From an uncultured Collinsella sp. (GTDB lineage Bacteria > Actinomycetota > Coriobacteriia > Coriobacteriales > Coriobacteriaceae): a stretch of 12,169 nucleotides of DNA. The notes beneath the pieces are model-generated. The model had not been told where the DNA came from and ran no database searches. It worked only from the letters and a program-made list of their open reading frames with translations. Both the position numbers and the translations under genes were made by a program. Positions 1 through 7,066 of this stretch are shown here, one piece after another. Location of the stretch: positions 1-12,169 of the forward strand of contig CATZTY010000010.1 in NCBI GenBank assembly GCA_958424475.1, written 5' to 3'. Each line of letters opens with the position of its first letter. Position 1 is the stretch's first letter.

Positions 1-201
1 TCAATGGTATACGGGTGCATCATCGACGTCTTCAATACAGAAAATATCAGTGCGGGATGTTTTGGAAAATAACCCAAAACCGGCCATGTGGGGTCCTTTG
101 GAGTCACCCTTTAGGCGGAACTCTCCTAATTATTTGGATGAGTCGTTTACTTACTTGTGCTGTTACCGTCTTCCCGCTGTTGTTGGGGTATGCTTTGTTC
201 G

Positions 202-220
202 TATGTAAACGTATGACATG
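202..220 (+). promoter_or_regulatory. LacI-type operator A (upstream of the repressor gene)
   Basis: The sequence tatgtaaacgtatgacatg matches the two tandem sites before the GH32 operon (positions 1351-1386) at 16 of 19 positions when compared with the 1351 copy. It ends 18 bases before the repressor start codon, which suggests that the repressor controls its own synthesis. A weak promoter-like pair (TTGTTG at 180-185, TATGTA at 202-207) would place the operator over the -10 region. The promoter part is inference; the repeated motif is directly visible. Confidence 0.7.
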
Positions 221-238
221 TTGATGGGGGAGGGTGCT

Positions 239-1249
239 ATGGCTCGCGAGAGTGCTCGTTCTAAGGATACGGCTAAGCCTGGCATCAAGGAAGTTGCGGC
301 GGTGGCGGGGGTTTCGCCTACTACGGTATCTCGCGTGCTTAATAATCGCGGCTATATTAGCCAAGAGACCCGCGATAAGGTCCATGCCGCGATGAAGCGC
401 ATCAACTATACGCCCAACGATATCGCCCGTGCCATGCTCAACGGTCGCCTGAATCTAATAGGTATGATCGTCCCCTATGTCAGCAGCCCGTTTCATGCCC
501 AAGCGGTCCAAGCCGTTGAGCGTACCCTGGCCGAAAACGGTTTTAAGATGCTGCTGTGCAATAGTGCCAATCGACCTGATCTTGAGCGTTCTTATATCGA
601 TATGCTTCGGCGCAATATGGTTGATGGCGTCATTGTCAACTCGCTTAATATCGGGGCCGAGGCGTATGCCGAGATGGGCTTGAGCCTGGTTGGTATCGAC
701 TGCGACCTTGGCGAGGCCTCTGTTCAGATTGCGAGCGACAGCTATAGCATCGGCGAACTTGCCACGCGTCGCCTGATCGATGACGGGTGTTCGCGCATCT
801 TGTGCCTGCGCAGCAATAGCCGCATGCGCATGCCTGCCAATAAGCGTACCGATGCCTATCTCGATGTTGTTGAGCAGGCCGGTTTGCCCGCGCTTGTCCG
901 TGAGGTCGAGTTCGTTAAGCCCGACGACGAAAAGAGCGCGGTCGTTGCGAAGATCCTCGATGAGAACCCCGATATTGACGGCATCTTTGCGGGAGACGAC
1001 ACGATGGCGGCTATCTGTCTTAACGTGATGAAGCAGCGCGGCTTGAGCGCTCCGGGCGATATTAAGGTCGTGGGCGCGGATGGTGCCCGCCGCACTATGA
1101 CGTTTATGCCTGACTTAACAACCGTACGCCAAGATATCGATCGCATCGGAGAGCTCGCGGCGCAATCCATCATTGCTCTTATTAACGGCGAAAAGCCCGA
1201 ATCGAATATCAAGCTCCCCGTTGAACTCATTGAGGGTAAAACCGCGTAG
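239..1249 (+). CDS. LacI-family transcriptional repressor of the sucrose/fructan operon
   Basis: This 336-residue protein is a typical LacI/GalR regulator. Residues 16-35 form the N-terminal helix-turn-helix (IKEVAAVAGVSPTTVSRVLN), residues about 58-75 form the hinge that inserts into the minor groove, and the rest is a periplasmic-binding-protein-like sugar-sensing domain (starting near IGMIVPYVSSPF). The start at 239 is chosen because GGGGGAGG at 226-233 lies 5 bases upstream; an in-frame ATG at 218 has no ribosome binding site. Copies of one LacI-like palindromic motif lie before this gene and before the adjacent GH32-PTS-GH32 operon, so it most likely represses both. The inducer cannot be read from the sequence; a sucrose or fructose derivative is the natural guess from context. 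ScrR or SacR type naming would fit but is not proven. Confidence 0.93.
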   Translation: MARESARSKDTAKPGIKEVAAVAGVSPTTVSRVLNNRGYISQETRDKVHAAMKRINYTPNDIARAMLNGRLNLIGMIVPYVSSPFHAQAVQAVERTLAENGFKMLLCNSANRPDLERSYIDMLRRNMVDGVIVNSLNIGAEAYAEMGLSLVGIDCDLGEASVQIASDSYSIGELATRRLIDDGCSRILCLRSNSRMRMPANKRTDAYLDVVEQAGLPALVREVEFVKPDDEKSAVVAKILDENPDIDGIFAGDDTMAAICLNVMKQRGLSAPGDIKVVGADGARRTMTFMPDLTTVRQDIDRIGELAAQSIIALINGEKPESNIKLPVELIEGKTA

Positions 1250-1301
1250 TTCATCCCGTGCCAAAAGAATTCCTCAAACACCTCTGATGACCGTTCGCCG
1301 G

Positions 1302-1321
1302 CATATGTCAACCGTTTGCCG
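1302..1321 (-). promoter_or_regulatory. LacI-type operator B (inverted orientation)
   Basis: Read on the minus strand this site contains AAACGGTTGACATA, matching the conserved half of the tandem sites at 1351-1386. The other half (CGGC instead of TATG) is divergent. Its centre lies about 48 bp upstream of the 1351 site, so it could be an auxiliary operator that loops to the promoter sites. A related half-site, ACCGTTCGCCG, lies 21 bp further upstream at 1290-1300, on the same helical face. Confidence 0.6.
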
Positions 1322-1350
1322 ACGACTGGAACTGCGAAAAGACGTATTGG

Positions 1351-1369
1351 TATGAAAACGTTTGACATA
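1351..1369 (+). promoter_or_regulatory. LacI-type operator C (tandem copy 1)
   Basis: The sequence tatgaaaacgtttgacata is the first of two near-identical 19-mers with one mismatch between them. It contains the central CG typical of LacI-family sites and covers a perfect -35 hexamer (TTGACA, 1362-1367). Repressor bound here would block RNA polymerase. Confidence 0.8.
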
Positions 1370-1390
1370 TGAAAACGATTGACATATCTT
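1362..1390 (+). promoter_or_regulatory. Promoter of the GH32-PTS-GH32 operon
   Basis: TTGACA at 1362-1367 is followed after exactly 17 bases by TATCTT at 1385-1390, a good sigma-70 type arrangement. Transcription would begin near 1397, leaving a leader of about 37 bases before the first GH32 start. Both hexamers lie inside or touch operators C and D. A second TTGACA at 1379-1384 is part of operator D and lacks a -10 at proper spacing. Confidence 0.65.
1368..1386 (+). promoter_or_regulatory. LacI-type operator D (tandem copy 2)
   Basis: The sequence tatgaaaacgattgacata repeats operator C with a 17 bp period, so the two sites overlap by two bases. It fills the promoter spacer and reaches the -10 hexamer. 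Two dimers on sites 17 bp apart would lie on different faces of the helix, so they may bind cooperatively or exclusively. Confidence 0.8.
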
Positions 1391-1433
1391 GCAGTTGTAC
1401 CGAGTTAGTATCTCGTGAGAAAGGAAGTCTCGG

Positions 1434-2816
1434 ATGCACAAGGTGTATTACCAGCCTGAGGGAATTTGGGTAGGCGACATCATGCCGTACGGCGAGGACG
1501 GCACGTTCTATCTCTATCATCAGCGTGACACGCGAAACCCCGGACCTTTCGGAGAGCCGTTTGGCTGGGCACTCGCGACAACCAAGGACTTCGTCAATTA
1601 CAAAGACTTTGGTGAGAGCCTTGAGCGTGGCGGCGACGAGGAAGTCGACCAGTATGTTTATGCCGGCACGGTGTTTAAGGTGGGCGACAAGTACCATGCG
1701 CTCTACACTGGTTGCAATCGCGATAAGGTCAAGGCACGCTTGATGAAGCAGGTTCTTCTTCACGCAACGAGTGACGACGCCGTCAAGTGGGAGAAGAACA
1801 TCGCCGAGACGCTGCTTCCGCCCCAGGAGGGTTACGATGACCGCAACTGGCGCGATCCCTTTGTGCTTTGGGATGAGGAGAACGAAGAGTACATGCTCAT
1901 CCTCGGCACGCGTGTGGGCGAGGACAAGCGTCTGATGACCGGTCGTCTGGTCAAGTTCACCTCCAAGGACCTGGATACCTGGGAGTTCCAGGGCGACTGG
2001 TGGAATCCGGGCCTGTACACCATGTTCGAGATGCCTGATCTCTTTAAGATGGGCGACTGGTGGTATCTGGTGTTCTCCGAGTACAGTGATGGCAACAAGA
2101 CCCGTTACCGCATGTCTCGCTCTATCAACGGTCCTTGGATCACTCCTGCGGACGATTCCTTCGATGGCCGCGCGTACTATGCCGCACGTACCGCATTTGA
2201 CGGCGAGCGCCGCGTTCTCTTTGGTTGGGTTCCTACGCGTGACGAGGGCGGCGACCCCAGCTCTTACCTGTGGGGTGGCACCTTTATGCCCCTCGAGATC
2301 GTTCAGCGTGCCGACGGAACGCTCGGCACCAAGCTCCCCGACAGCATGCTTGGCGCCTTTGGCGAGGCTAAGGCAGTCGAGGCCTTTGAGCTTTCCTGCG
2401 AGTCGGGCAAGGTCGAGCAGGTGCTCGCCGCGGATGCCGGTTCCACCTATATGCTCGATGCCGACATCGAGCTCGCCGGTGACGCTGCCGGCTTCTCGGT
2501 GAAGCTTGCCGAGGACGCCGAGTCCGGTCTTGCCTATGAGTTCCGCGCCAACCTGCGTGAGGGCAAGCTCGAGTTTACGGCGGCCCCCCAGTATCCGTGG
2601 TTCCAGGTCAACAACATGGGCCTCGAGCGTCCGTTGTTCTTTAAGGGCGAGGGCACTCATCATGTGCGCCTGGTCGTTGACGACGATATCGCGACCATCT
2701 TTGTCGATGATGTTGCGCTTAACGCTCGCTTCTGCAATAAGCAGGGCCAGGGTGTGGCGCTGACGGTCACCGACGGTACGCTCAAGTGCGCAAATGCAAC
2801 GATCGCGTCTCTGTAA
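1434..2816 (+). CDS. Divergent glycoside hydrolase family 32 protein (Aec43/FosGH2-like)
   Basis: This 460-residue protein has the GH32 layout of a five-bladed beta-propeller followed by a C-terminal beta-sandwich (about residues 310-460). The first motif is not the usual W-M-N-D-P-N-G but WVGDIMP, with Asp15 in the nucleophile position. The second motif is RDP at 140-142. The third is EMPDLF, with Glu199 as likely acid/base. From memory, this pattern fits the GH32 subgroup typified by E. coli Aec43 (FosGH2) of a fructo-oligosaccharide locus, but I could not search for it. There is no signal peptide, so it acts in the cytoplasm on imported, possibly phosphorylated, sugar. AAAGGAAG at 1420-1427 is the ribosome binding site. 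It is the first gene of the operon, 45 bases before the PTS gene. The likely reaction is hydrolysis of a beta-fructofuranosyl bond; the exact substrate is unknown. Confidence 0.85.
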   Translation: MHKVYYQPEGIWVGDIMPYGEDGTFYLYHQRDTRNPGPFGEPFGWALATTKDFVNYKDFGESLERGGDEEVDQYVYAGTVFKVGDKYHALYTGCNRDKVKARLMKQVLLHATSDDAVKWEKNIAETLLPPQEGYDDRNWRDPFVLWDEENEEYMLILGTRVGEDKRLMTGRLVKFTSKDLDTWEFQGDWWNPGLYTMFEMPDLFKMGDWWYLVFSEYSDGNKTRYRMSRSINGPWITPADDSFDGRAYYAARTAFDGERRVLFGWVPTRDEGGDPSSYLWGGTFMPLEIVQRADGTLGTKLPDSMLGAFGEAKAVEAFELSCESGKVEQVLAADAGSTYMLDADIELAGDAAGFSVKLAEDAESGLAYEFRANLREGKLEFTAAPQYPWFQVNNMGLERPLFFKGEGTHHVRLVVDDDIATIFVDDVALNARFCNKQGQGVALTVTDGTLKCANATIASL

Positions 2817-2861
2817 TGGCATCAAAACGTCTTATGATTTCGTAAAGGAATGGAGAGGAAC

Positions 2862-4313
2862 ATGGACTACAAAGTAGTGTCTCAGCAAGTCGTCGATAAC
2901 GTCGGCGGTCTGGAGAACATCGAGGGTGCCACGCATTGCGTTACGCGTCTGCGTCTGGTGCTCAAGGATACGAGCAAGTACAACAAGGCCGAGCTCGAGA
3001 ACATCGATGGTGTCAAGGGCGTGCTGTACAACAGCGGCCAGCTCATGATCATCTTCGGTACCGGTACCGTCAACAAGGTCTACGATGAGTTTATGGCTCT
3101 GACGGGCGTTAAGGAGATCAGCGCTTCCGAGGTCAAGGGCGCCGAGGCGGACAAGAAAGGCAAGTTCTTCTCGGTCCTCAAGGTATTCTCGGACATCTTT
3201 ATCCCCATCATTCCCGCTTTCGTCGGCGCTGCTATCATCATCGGCCTTAAGTCGCTGATCGTTGCCAACGGACTCTTCGGCATGGAGGGCAGCCTTGCCG
3301 ACCACAGCGAGTTCCTCAAGAACCTCGCAAGCTTCTTTGCCATTATCGCCACCACGTTCGACTACCTGCCTGTCCTGGTTATGTACAGCGCGGTGAAGCG
3401 TTTTGGCGGTAACCCGATTCTGGGCATCCTCGTCGGTATCGTCATGGTTCACCCGAGCCTTATGAACCGCAACACGTTCGTTATGGACCCGACGGGTGCT
3501 GAGTACTGGAACTTTGGTCCGCTCTCCATTCCCATGGTTGCTTTCCAGGGCGGCGTGTTCCCTGCAATCCTGACTGCCTGGTTTATGGCCAAGGTCGAAA
3601 AGATTGCCCAGAAGTACATCCCCGAGGTCGTTTCGTTAGTCTTTGTCCCGACCGTTACCCTGATTCTTGCTAACGTCGCCCTGTTCACCGTGTTCGGCCC
3701 GCTCGGCAACCTGATCGGCGACGTCCTCGGCGGCGTAATCGATATCCTGTACAACAGGATGGGCGTCTTTGGTGCCTTTGTCTTCGCCGCGTTCCTGCAG
3801 CCGCTTGTCGTTACCGGTACGCATCAGTTCATCCAGGGTATCGAGGCAAACCTCGTCGCCACGACTGGCTTCAACTACATCCAGGCCATCTGGTCGGTTT
3901 CCATCATCGCCCAGGGCGGCGGCGCCATCGGCATGTACCTCATTCACAAGAAGCATTCCAAAGAGCGCAACATCTGCATGTCGTCCTTTATCCCGACGCT
4001 GGTCGGAATCTCCGAGCCCGCTATCTTCGCTGCAAACATGCGCTACTCGATCATCCCGTTCATCTGCGCTTGCATCGGTGCAGGCTGCGGCGGTGCCTTC
4101 GTGAAGCTCTTTGAGGTGCGCGCCATCGGTCAGGGTCTGACCGGCGTGCTTGGCCTGCTCATCGTCACGCCCGAGACGCTCGTGTGGTATGTGGCTGGCA
4201 ATCTCATCGCCTTTATCGTGCCGATCGTCTTGATCTTTGCCTACAACAAGGCAAAGGGCGTGCCGACCACTGATGAAGAGGGCGCTGGCGCTGGCTTCGA
4301 TGTCAGCTTCTAG
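2862..4313 (+). CDS. PTS permease EIIBC, glucose/sucrose family (sucrose-type)
   Basis: This 483-residue membrane protein carries an N-terminal EIIB domain (about 1-85) and a C-terminal EIIC channel domain (about 105-475). Cys26, in GATHCVTRLRLVL, is the EIIB phosphorylation site. EIIC shows many hydrophobic segments, the VTGTHQ segment and the hallmark GISEP sequence (382-386) near the sugar site. It would transport a sugar, most likely sucrose or a short fructo-oligosaccharide, and phosphorylate it on entry. No EIIA domain is fused or encoded nearby, so a glucose-type EIIA from elsewhere must supply the phosphate. The start at 2862 is chosen because GGAG at 2852-2855 is well spaced; the ATG at 2850 is too close to its upstream AAAGG. 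The gene lies between two GH32 genes and is surely co-transcribed with the first. Trehalose or beta-glucoside transport is less likely given the GH32 neighbours. Confidence 0.92.
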   Translation: MDYKVVSQQVVDNVGGLENIEGATHCVTRLRLVLKDTSKYNKAELENIDGVKGVLYNSGQLMIIFGTGTVNKVYDEFMALTGVKEISASEVKGAEADKKGKFFSVLKVFSDIFIPIIPAFVGAAIIIGLKSLIVANGLFGMEGSLADHSEFLKNLASFFAIIATTFDYLPVLVMYSAVKRFGGNPILGILVGIVMVHPSLMNRNTFVMDPTGAEYWNFGPLSIPMVAFQGGVFPAILTAWFMAKVEKIAQKYIPEVVSLVFVPTVTLILANVALFTVFGPLGNLIGDVLGGVIDILYNRMGVFGAFVFAAFLQPLVVTGTHQFIQGIEANLVATTGFNYIQAIWSVSIIAQGGGAIGMYLIHKKHSKERNICMSSFIPTLVGISEPAIFAANMRYSIIPFICACIGAGCGGAFVKLFEVRAIGQGLTGVLGLLIVTPETLVWYVAGNLIAFIVPIVLIFAYNKAKGVPTTDEEGAGAGFDVSF

Positions 4314-4352
4314 TTGAGCCGTTCAGCGTAATCTGAGGATAAGTCCATTTGA

Positions 4353-4391
4353 GGAAGGGCGTTCGGCTCGTGTGAGTCGAGCGTCCTTTCC
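4353..4391 (+). other. Intercistronic RNA hairpin between the PTS and scrB genes
   Basis: Bases 4353-4369 pair with 4374-4391 to form a stem of 17 pairs with three G-U wobbles and one bulged base, closed by a GTGT loop. It lies 39 bases after the EIIBC stop and 17 before the next start. No U-tract follows, so a standard terminator is unlikely. It could protect or separate the upstream message and lower expression of the last gene. The wobble pairs sit on one coding orientation, which favours a role as RNA rather than as a DNA site. Confidence 0.6.
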
Positions 4392-4408
4392 CATAGACGA
4401 GAAGGTCA

Positions 4409-5857
4409 ATGGCGATGTTTAATCAAAAAAACAAGGTGATGCGTGCGGACTATGAGCAGTGGCGAGCTGGACAGGATGAGACGGCGGCTCGCATCGCGTC
4501 CGACCCCGATAGGCTTTTGTTCCATGTGGAGCCTGAGCTTGGCTGGCTCAACGACCCCAACGGTTTGGTTCAGATTGGTGATACGTATCACATCTATCAT
4601 CAATACGATCCGTTCGATGCTGCGCATGGCGGTCCAGTGCTTTGGAACCATCTGACGACAAAGGATTTTGTGACGTACGAGAATCACGGCCCCGTGTTGT
4701 TCCCCGATTCCGATTTGGATTCGAGTGGAGCGTATTCTGGTTCTGCCTTTGTACGTGATGGCAAGATTCACTACTTCTATACCGGCAACGTTAAGCATTT
4801 TGACCGCGATGATTACGACTACGTGTTGACGGGCCGTGAGCAAAACCAGATTCATATGGTTGCCGAGAATCCCGACGAATTGGGCGAGAAGCGCATAGCT
4901 GTTGGGCCGGTCGATTACCCCGACGATATCGGTACGCACGTGCGCGACCCCAAGATCCTTGAACACGACGGTATCTACTACATGGTTCTCGGCGCTCGTA
5001 CGAAAGACGATCGCGGGTGCGTGCTTGTCTATACCTCGCGTGATCTAGAGGACTGGGGCTATGCGACGCGCATTGAGCTGGGCGAGAAGTTTGGCTTTAT
5101 GTGGGAGTGTCCTGATCTGTTTGAGCTCGATGGCGAGCTTATTCTCGTTTGCTGTCCGCAGGGCGTGCCCGCCGATGGCTGGCGTTACCGCAATCCGCAT
5201 CAGTGCGTGTGGTTCTCCATCGAGGCCGATTGGGGGGCGCCGAGCTTTAAGATCGTCGGCCAGGGCATGCCTCCGATGGTTGATGCCGGTTTTGATTTCT
5301 ATGCCCCGCAGTCTTTTGAGGATGCTGCGGGTCGGCGTTTGATGATCGGGTGGTCTGGTTGCCCCGATGCGACGGCAGAAAGCCCGACGGTTACACGCGG
5401 GTGGCAGTGCGCGTTGACGGTGCCGCGAGAGCTGAGCATACGCGATGGTAAGCTCTGCCAGCAGCCGGCGCACGAGATTGAGAGGATGCGCGGCAATTGC
5501 ATTCGCGCGACAGGCGGTGAAACCGTTGAGGAGCCGGGCCGCCTGTTTGATCTCGTGTTTTCCTGTGAGGGAGCAAAGATGGTCGAGCTCGAGATCCGCA
5601 AGGGTGTCTTTGTGCGTTATACGGACGGGATGCTTACCCTCGATATGGGCGACGAAGGCTATGGACGCGACCGGAGGTCGATCGAGCTCAGCGAGCTTCG
5701 CGACCTGCGCGTGCTTTCGGACACTACGATGGTCGAGATTTTTGCCAACGGTGGCGAGGCGGCACTTACGAGCCGTACCTATTCGCCGGCGGTTCCGGCG
5801 ATGAAGCTGCACGCCGAGGGCGCGGCGTCGATGGATTTCTACCGCCTCGCTCATTAA
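4409..5857 (+). CDS. scrB: Sucrose-6-phosphate hydrolase / beta-fructofuranosidase (GH32)
   Basis: This 482-residue protein is a canonical GH32 enzyme. It has WLNDPNG at 46-52 (Asp49 nucleophile), RDP at 179-181 (Asp180 transition-state stabiliser) and ECPDLF at 233-238 (Glu233 acid/base). A C-terminal beta-sandwich follows from about residue 340. No signal peptide is present, so it is cytoplasmic, and its PTS neighbour makes sucrose-6-phosphate the expected substrate, giving glucose-6-phosphate and fructose. Free fructofuranosides are also possible. AGAAGG at 4400-4405 lies 3 bases before the ATG at 4409 and 9 before an in-frame ATG at 4415, so the true start may be two codons later. It is the last gene of the operon, separated from EIIBC by 95 bases that hold a strong hairpin. 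Confidence 0.92.
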   Translation: MAMFNQKNKVMRADYEQWRAGQDETAARIASDPDRLLFHVEPELGWLNDPNGLVQIGDTYHIYHQYDPFDAAHGGPVLWNHLTTKDFVTYENHGPVLFPDSDLDSSGAYSGSAFVRDGKIHYFYTGNVKHFDRDDYDYVLTGREQNQIHMVAENPDELGEKRIAVGPVDYPDDIGTHVRDPKILEHDGIYYMVLGARTKDDRGCVLVYTSRDLEDWGYATRIELGEKFGFMWECPDLFELDGELILVCCPQGVPADGWRYRNPHQCVWFSIEADWGAPSFKIVGQGMPPMVDAGFDFYAPQSFEDAAGRRLMIGWSGCPDATAESPTVTRGWQCALTVPRELSIRDGKLCQQPAHEIERMRGNCIRATGGETVEEPGRLFDLVFSCEGAKMVELEIRKGVFVRYTDGMLTLDMGDEGYGRDRRSIELSELRDLRVLSDTTMVEIFANGGEAALTSRTYSPAVPAMKLHAEGAASMDFYRLAH

Positions 5858-5930
5858 CCGTGCATGGAGCACATTGGACTTGTTAGGCGGAATGTGTCGC
5901 AGTTGCCGCGGCCAACTACCGTTTATCGCG

Positions 5931-5948
5931 TATAGCGACCGTTTGCGG
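5931..5948 (+). promoter_or_regulatory. Possible fifth LacI-type operator downstream of scrB
   Basis: The sequence tatagcgaccgtttgcgg matches operator B (1304-1321, plus strand) at 14 of 18 positions, including ACCGTTTGC. It lies just upstream of the predicted degV promoter. Another ACCGTTT occurs 20 bp upstream at 5918-5924. The match lacks the well-conserved TTGACAT half, so it may be fortuitous. Confidence 0.3.
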
Positions 5949-5953
5949 AATAA

Positions 5954-5982
5954 GTAACACTCCTTAATAAACCGTGTAGAAT
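5954..5982 (+). promoter_or_regulatory. Predicted degV promoter
   Basis: GTAACA at 5954-5959 and TAGAAT at 5977-5982 are separated by 17 bases and match the sigma-70 consensus at 4 of 6 and 5 of 6 positions. Transcription would begin near 5989 and give a leader of about 144 bases that contains the hairpin at 6009-6047. The gap between scrB and degV (5858-6132) otherwise holds only the inverted repeats listed separately. Confidence 0.45.
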
Positions 5983-6008
5983 CTCAGATAAGCACGGGGT
6001 TTTCCAGG

Positions 6009-6047
6009 GAGACGCTGTCCTTTGTTATGTGCAAGGGGCGGCGTCTC
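6009..6047 (+). other. Strong hairpin between scrB and degV (leader structure or terminator)
   Basis: Bases 6009-6024 pair with 6032-6047 in an unbroken 16 bp stem (13 Watson-Crick and 3 G-U pairs) with a 7-base loop. Only a short TTT follows the 3' arm at 6048-6050, so termination would be weak. If the promoter at 5954-5982 is used, the structure lies in the degV leader. If not, it is the best candidate terminator for the fructan operon. Confidence 0.55.
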
Positions 6048-6062
6048 TTTGGCGCTTGGACG

Positions 6063-6076
6063 CTGTTGTACAACAG
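6063..6076. promoter_or_regulatory. Perfect 14 bp palindrome upstream of degV
   Basis: CTGTTGTACAACAG is a perfect palindrome with no central loop, and the flanking CG...CG bases extend the symmetry imperfectly to 6061-6078. It lies 56 bases before the degV start. A loopless DNA palindrome of this size is typical of a binding site for a dimeric regulator such as TetR or GntR types, but no such gene is in the window. Confidence 0.45.
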
Positions 6077-6132
6077 TGCGGCGGCGCGTGTCATGTATTG
6101 AAAAGCCAATGTCGAGATGGGTCGTGATAAGA

Positions 6133-6987
6133 ATGGGCAAGTATGTAATCGTGGTTGAGTCTGGGTCGGATGTGACGCCGGAGCTCTGCGAGCGCTACGG
6201 CATCGTGCGCGTGCCCATGCATGTCACGATTGGTGACGAGACCGTCGAGGACGGCTCGATCGATCCGCTCGAGATTTATTCGCGCTGCAACGAGTTTGGT
6301 GTGATGCCCAAGACCAGTGGCTGCGCGCCTGCGGATTTTGCTCACGTGTACGACCGTATCCATGCCGAGCAGCCCGATGCGACCATTCTGCATCTTGCGT
6401 ACTCCGAAGTCACGACTTGCTCGCATCAATCATCTAAGATCGCCGCCAAGGGTCGCGACTACGTCTACTCCATGGACACGCGCTTTGTCTCGGTGGGCCA
6501 GTCGCTCGTTGTTGTCGAAACCGCCAAATACATCGAGGCTCACCCCGATGCCACCGTCGACGAGATCTTTGCATTTACGAACTCCGTCATGGACCGCGTG
6601 CTGCTGGGCTTTGTTCCTACGGACCTTGCCTTCCTTAAGGCGGGCGGTCGCTTGTCCAACGTCGCGTTCCTGGGCGCCCATCTGCTCAAGATTAAGCCCT
6701 GCATTGAGGTAACGGGCGGCAAGTTCGTGGCAACCAAGAAGTTCCGCGGTTCTATGCTCAAATGCGCCCGCGCCTTTATTGACCACATGGTTGCCAAGGG
6801 CGAGATCGACTACTCGCACATTGGCTTGGCATATTCGGTAGGTCTTTCCGAGGAGCTGCGTGACGACATGGAAGTCTATGCGCACGACCTGGGCTTTAAG
6901 GACATTACCTGGACTCAGGTCGGCGGCGTCATCTCGAGTCATTGCGGCCCGACCGCCTTCGGCGCGGTGCTCACGTTCAAGGCGTAA
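6133..6987 (+). CDS. DegV-family fatty-acid-binding protein (FakB-like)
   Basis: This 284-residue protein has the DegV two-domain fold. Family members bind a fatty acid and present it to the kinase FakA for phosphorylation. Visible family landmarks are the first strand with VVESGSD, the TS pair at 61-62 in the lipid-binding segment, GGRLS at 171-175, and HCGPTAFG at 270-277, whose His matches the conserved head-group contact. The segment around residue 88 (HLAYSEVTT) is divergent from the usual S-S-x-L-S-G. The start at 6133 gives the usual family length and begins directly at the first strand; an ATG at 6109 is an alternative, and neither has a strong ribosome binding site (GATAAGA precedes 6133 closely). 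FakA is not nearby. Family assignment is firm; the lipid bound is unknown. Confidence 0.9.
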   Translation: MGKYVIVVESGSDVTPELCERYGIVRVPMHVTIGDETVEDGSIDPLEIYSRCNEFGVMPKTSGCAPADFAHVYDRIHAEQPDATILHLAYSEVTTCSHQSSKIAAKGRDYVYSMDTRFVSVGQSLVVVETAKYIEAHPDATVDEIFAFTNSVMDRVLLGFVPTDLAFLKAGGRLSNVAFLGAHLLKIKPCIEVTGGKFVATKKFRGSMLKCARAFIDHMVAKGEIDYSHIGLAYSVGLSEELRDDMEVYAHDLGFKDITWTQVGGVISSHCGPTAFGAVLTFKA

Positions 6988-7029
6988 AGGCCGCAGGCGA
7001 GCGTTCTCCAGCCTGACATCTCGACGTAG

Positions 7030-7051
7030 CCCCCAGCCATGGTGATGGGGG
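7030..7051 (+). terminator. Weak terminator-like hairpin after degV
   Basis: CCCCCA at 7030-7035 pairs with TGGGGG at 7046-7051 across a 10-base loop, 42 bases after the degV stop. The following bases, ATAAATTAAAA, are AT-rich but not a U-tract, so the call is tentative. Confidence 0.35.
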
Positions 7052-7066
7052 ATAAATTAAAACGTG

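Noticed and set aside
59..80. A 7 bp inverted repeat (GTTTTGG / CCAAAAC) near the left end, a possible terminator.
   Set aside because: The stem is AT-rich and weak, with no U-tract after it and no convincing gene before it.
2..208. An open frame without a start codon runs to a stop at 208, and another frame ends at 72, which might be tails of an upstream gene.
   Set aside because: Neither peptide resembles a known family, the longer one would end inside operator A, and both are short enough to be chance. The stretch 1-201 shows no supportable gene.
1308..2825. A long open frame on the minus strand opposite the first GH32 gene.
   Set aside because: It is antisense to a clear enzyme gene, has no family resemblance, and arises from the codon bias of the real gene.
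6022..6132. An N-terminal extension of the DegV protein by 37 residues.
   Set aside because: The extension starts inside the hairpin, lacks a ribosome binding site, and is basic and cysteine-rich unlike family members. The shorter start gives the normal length.
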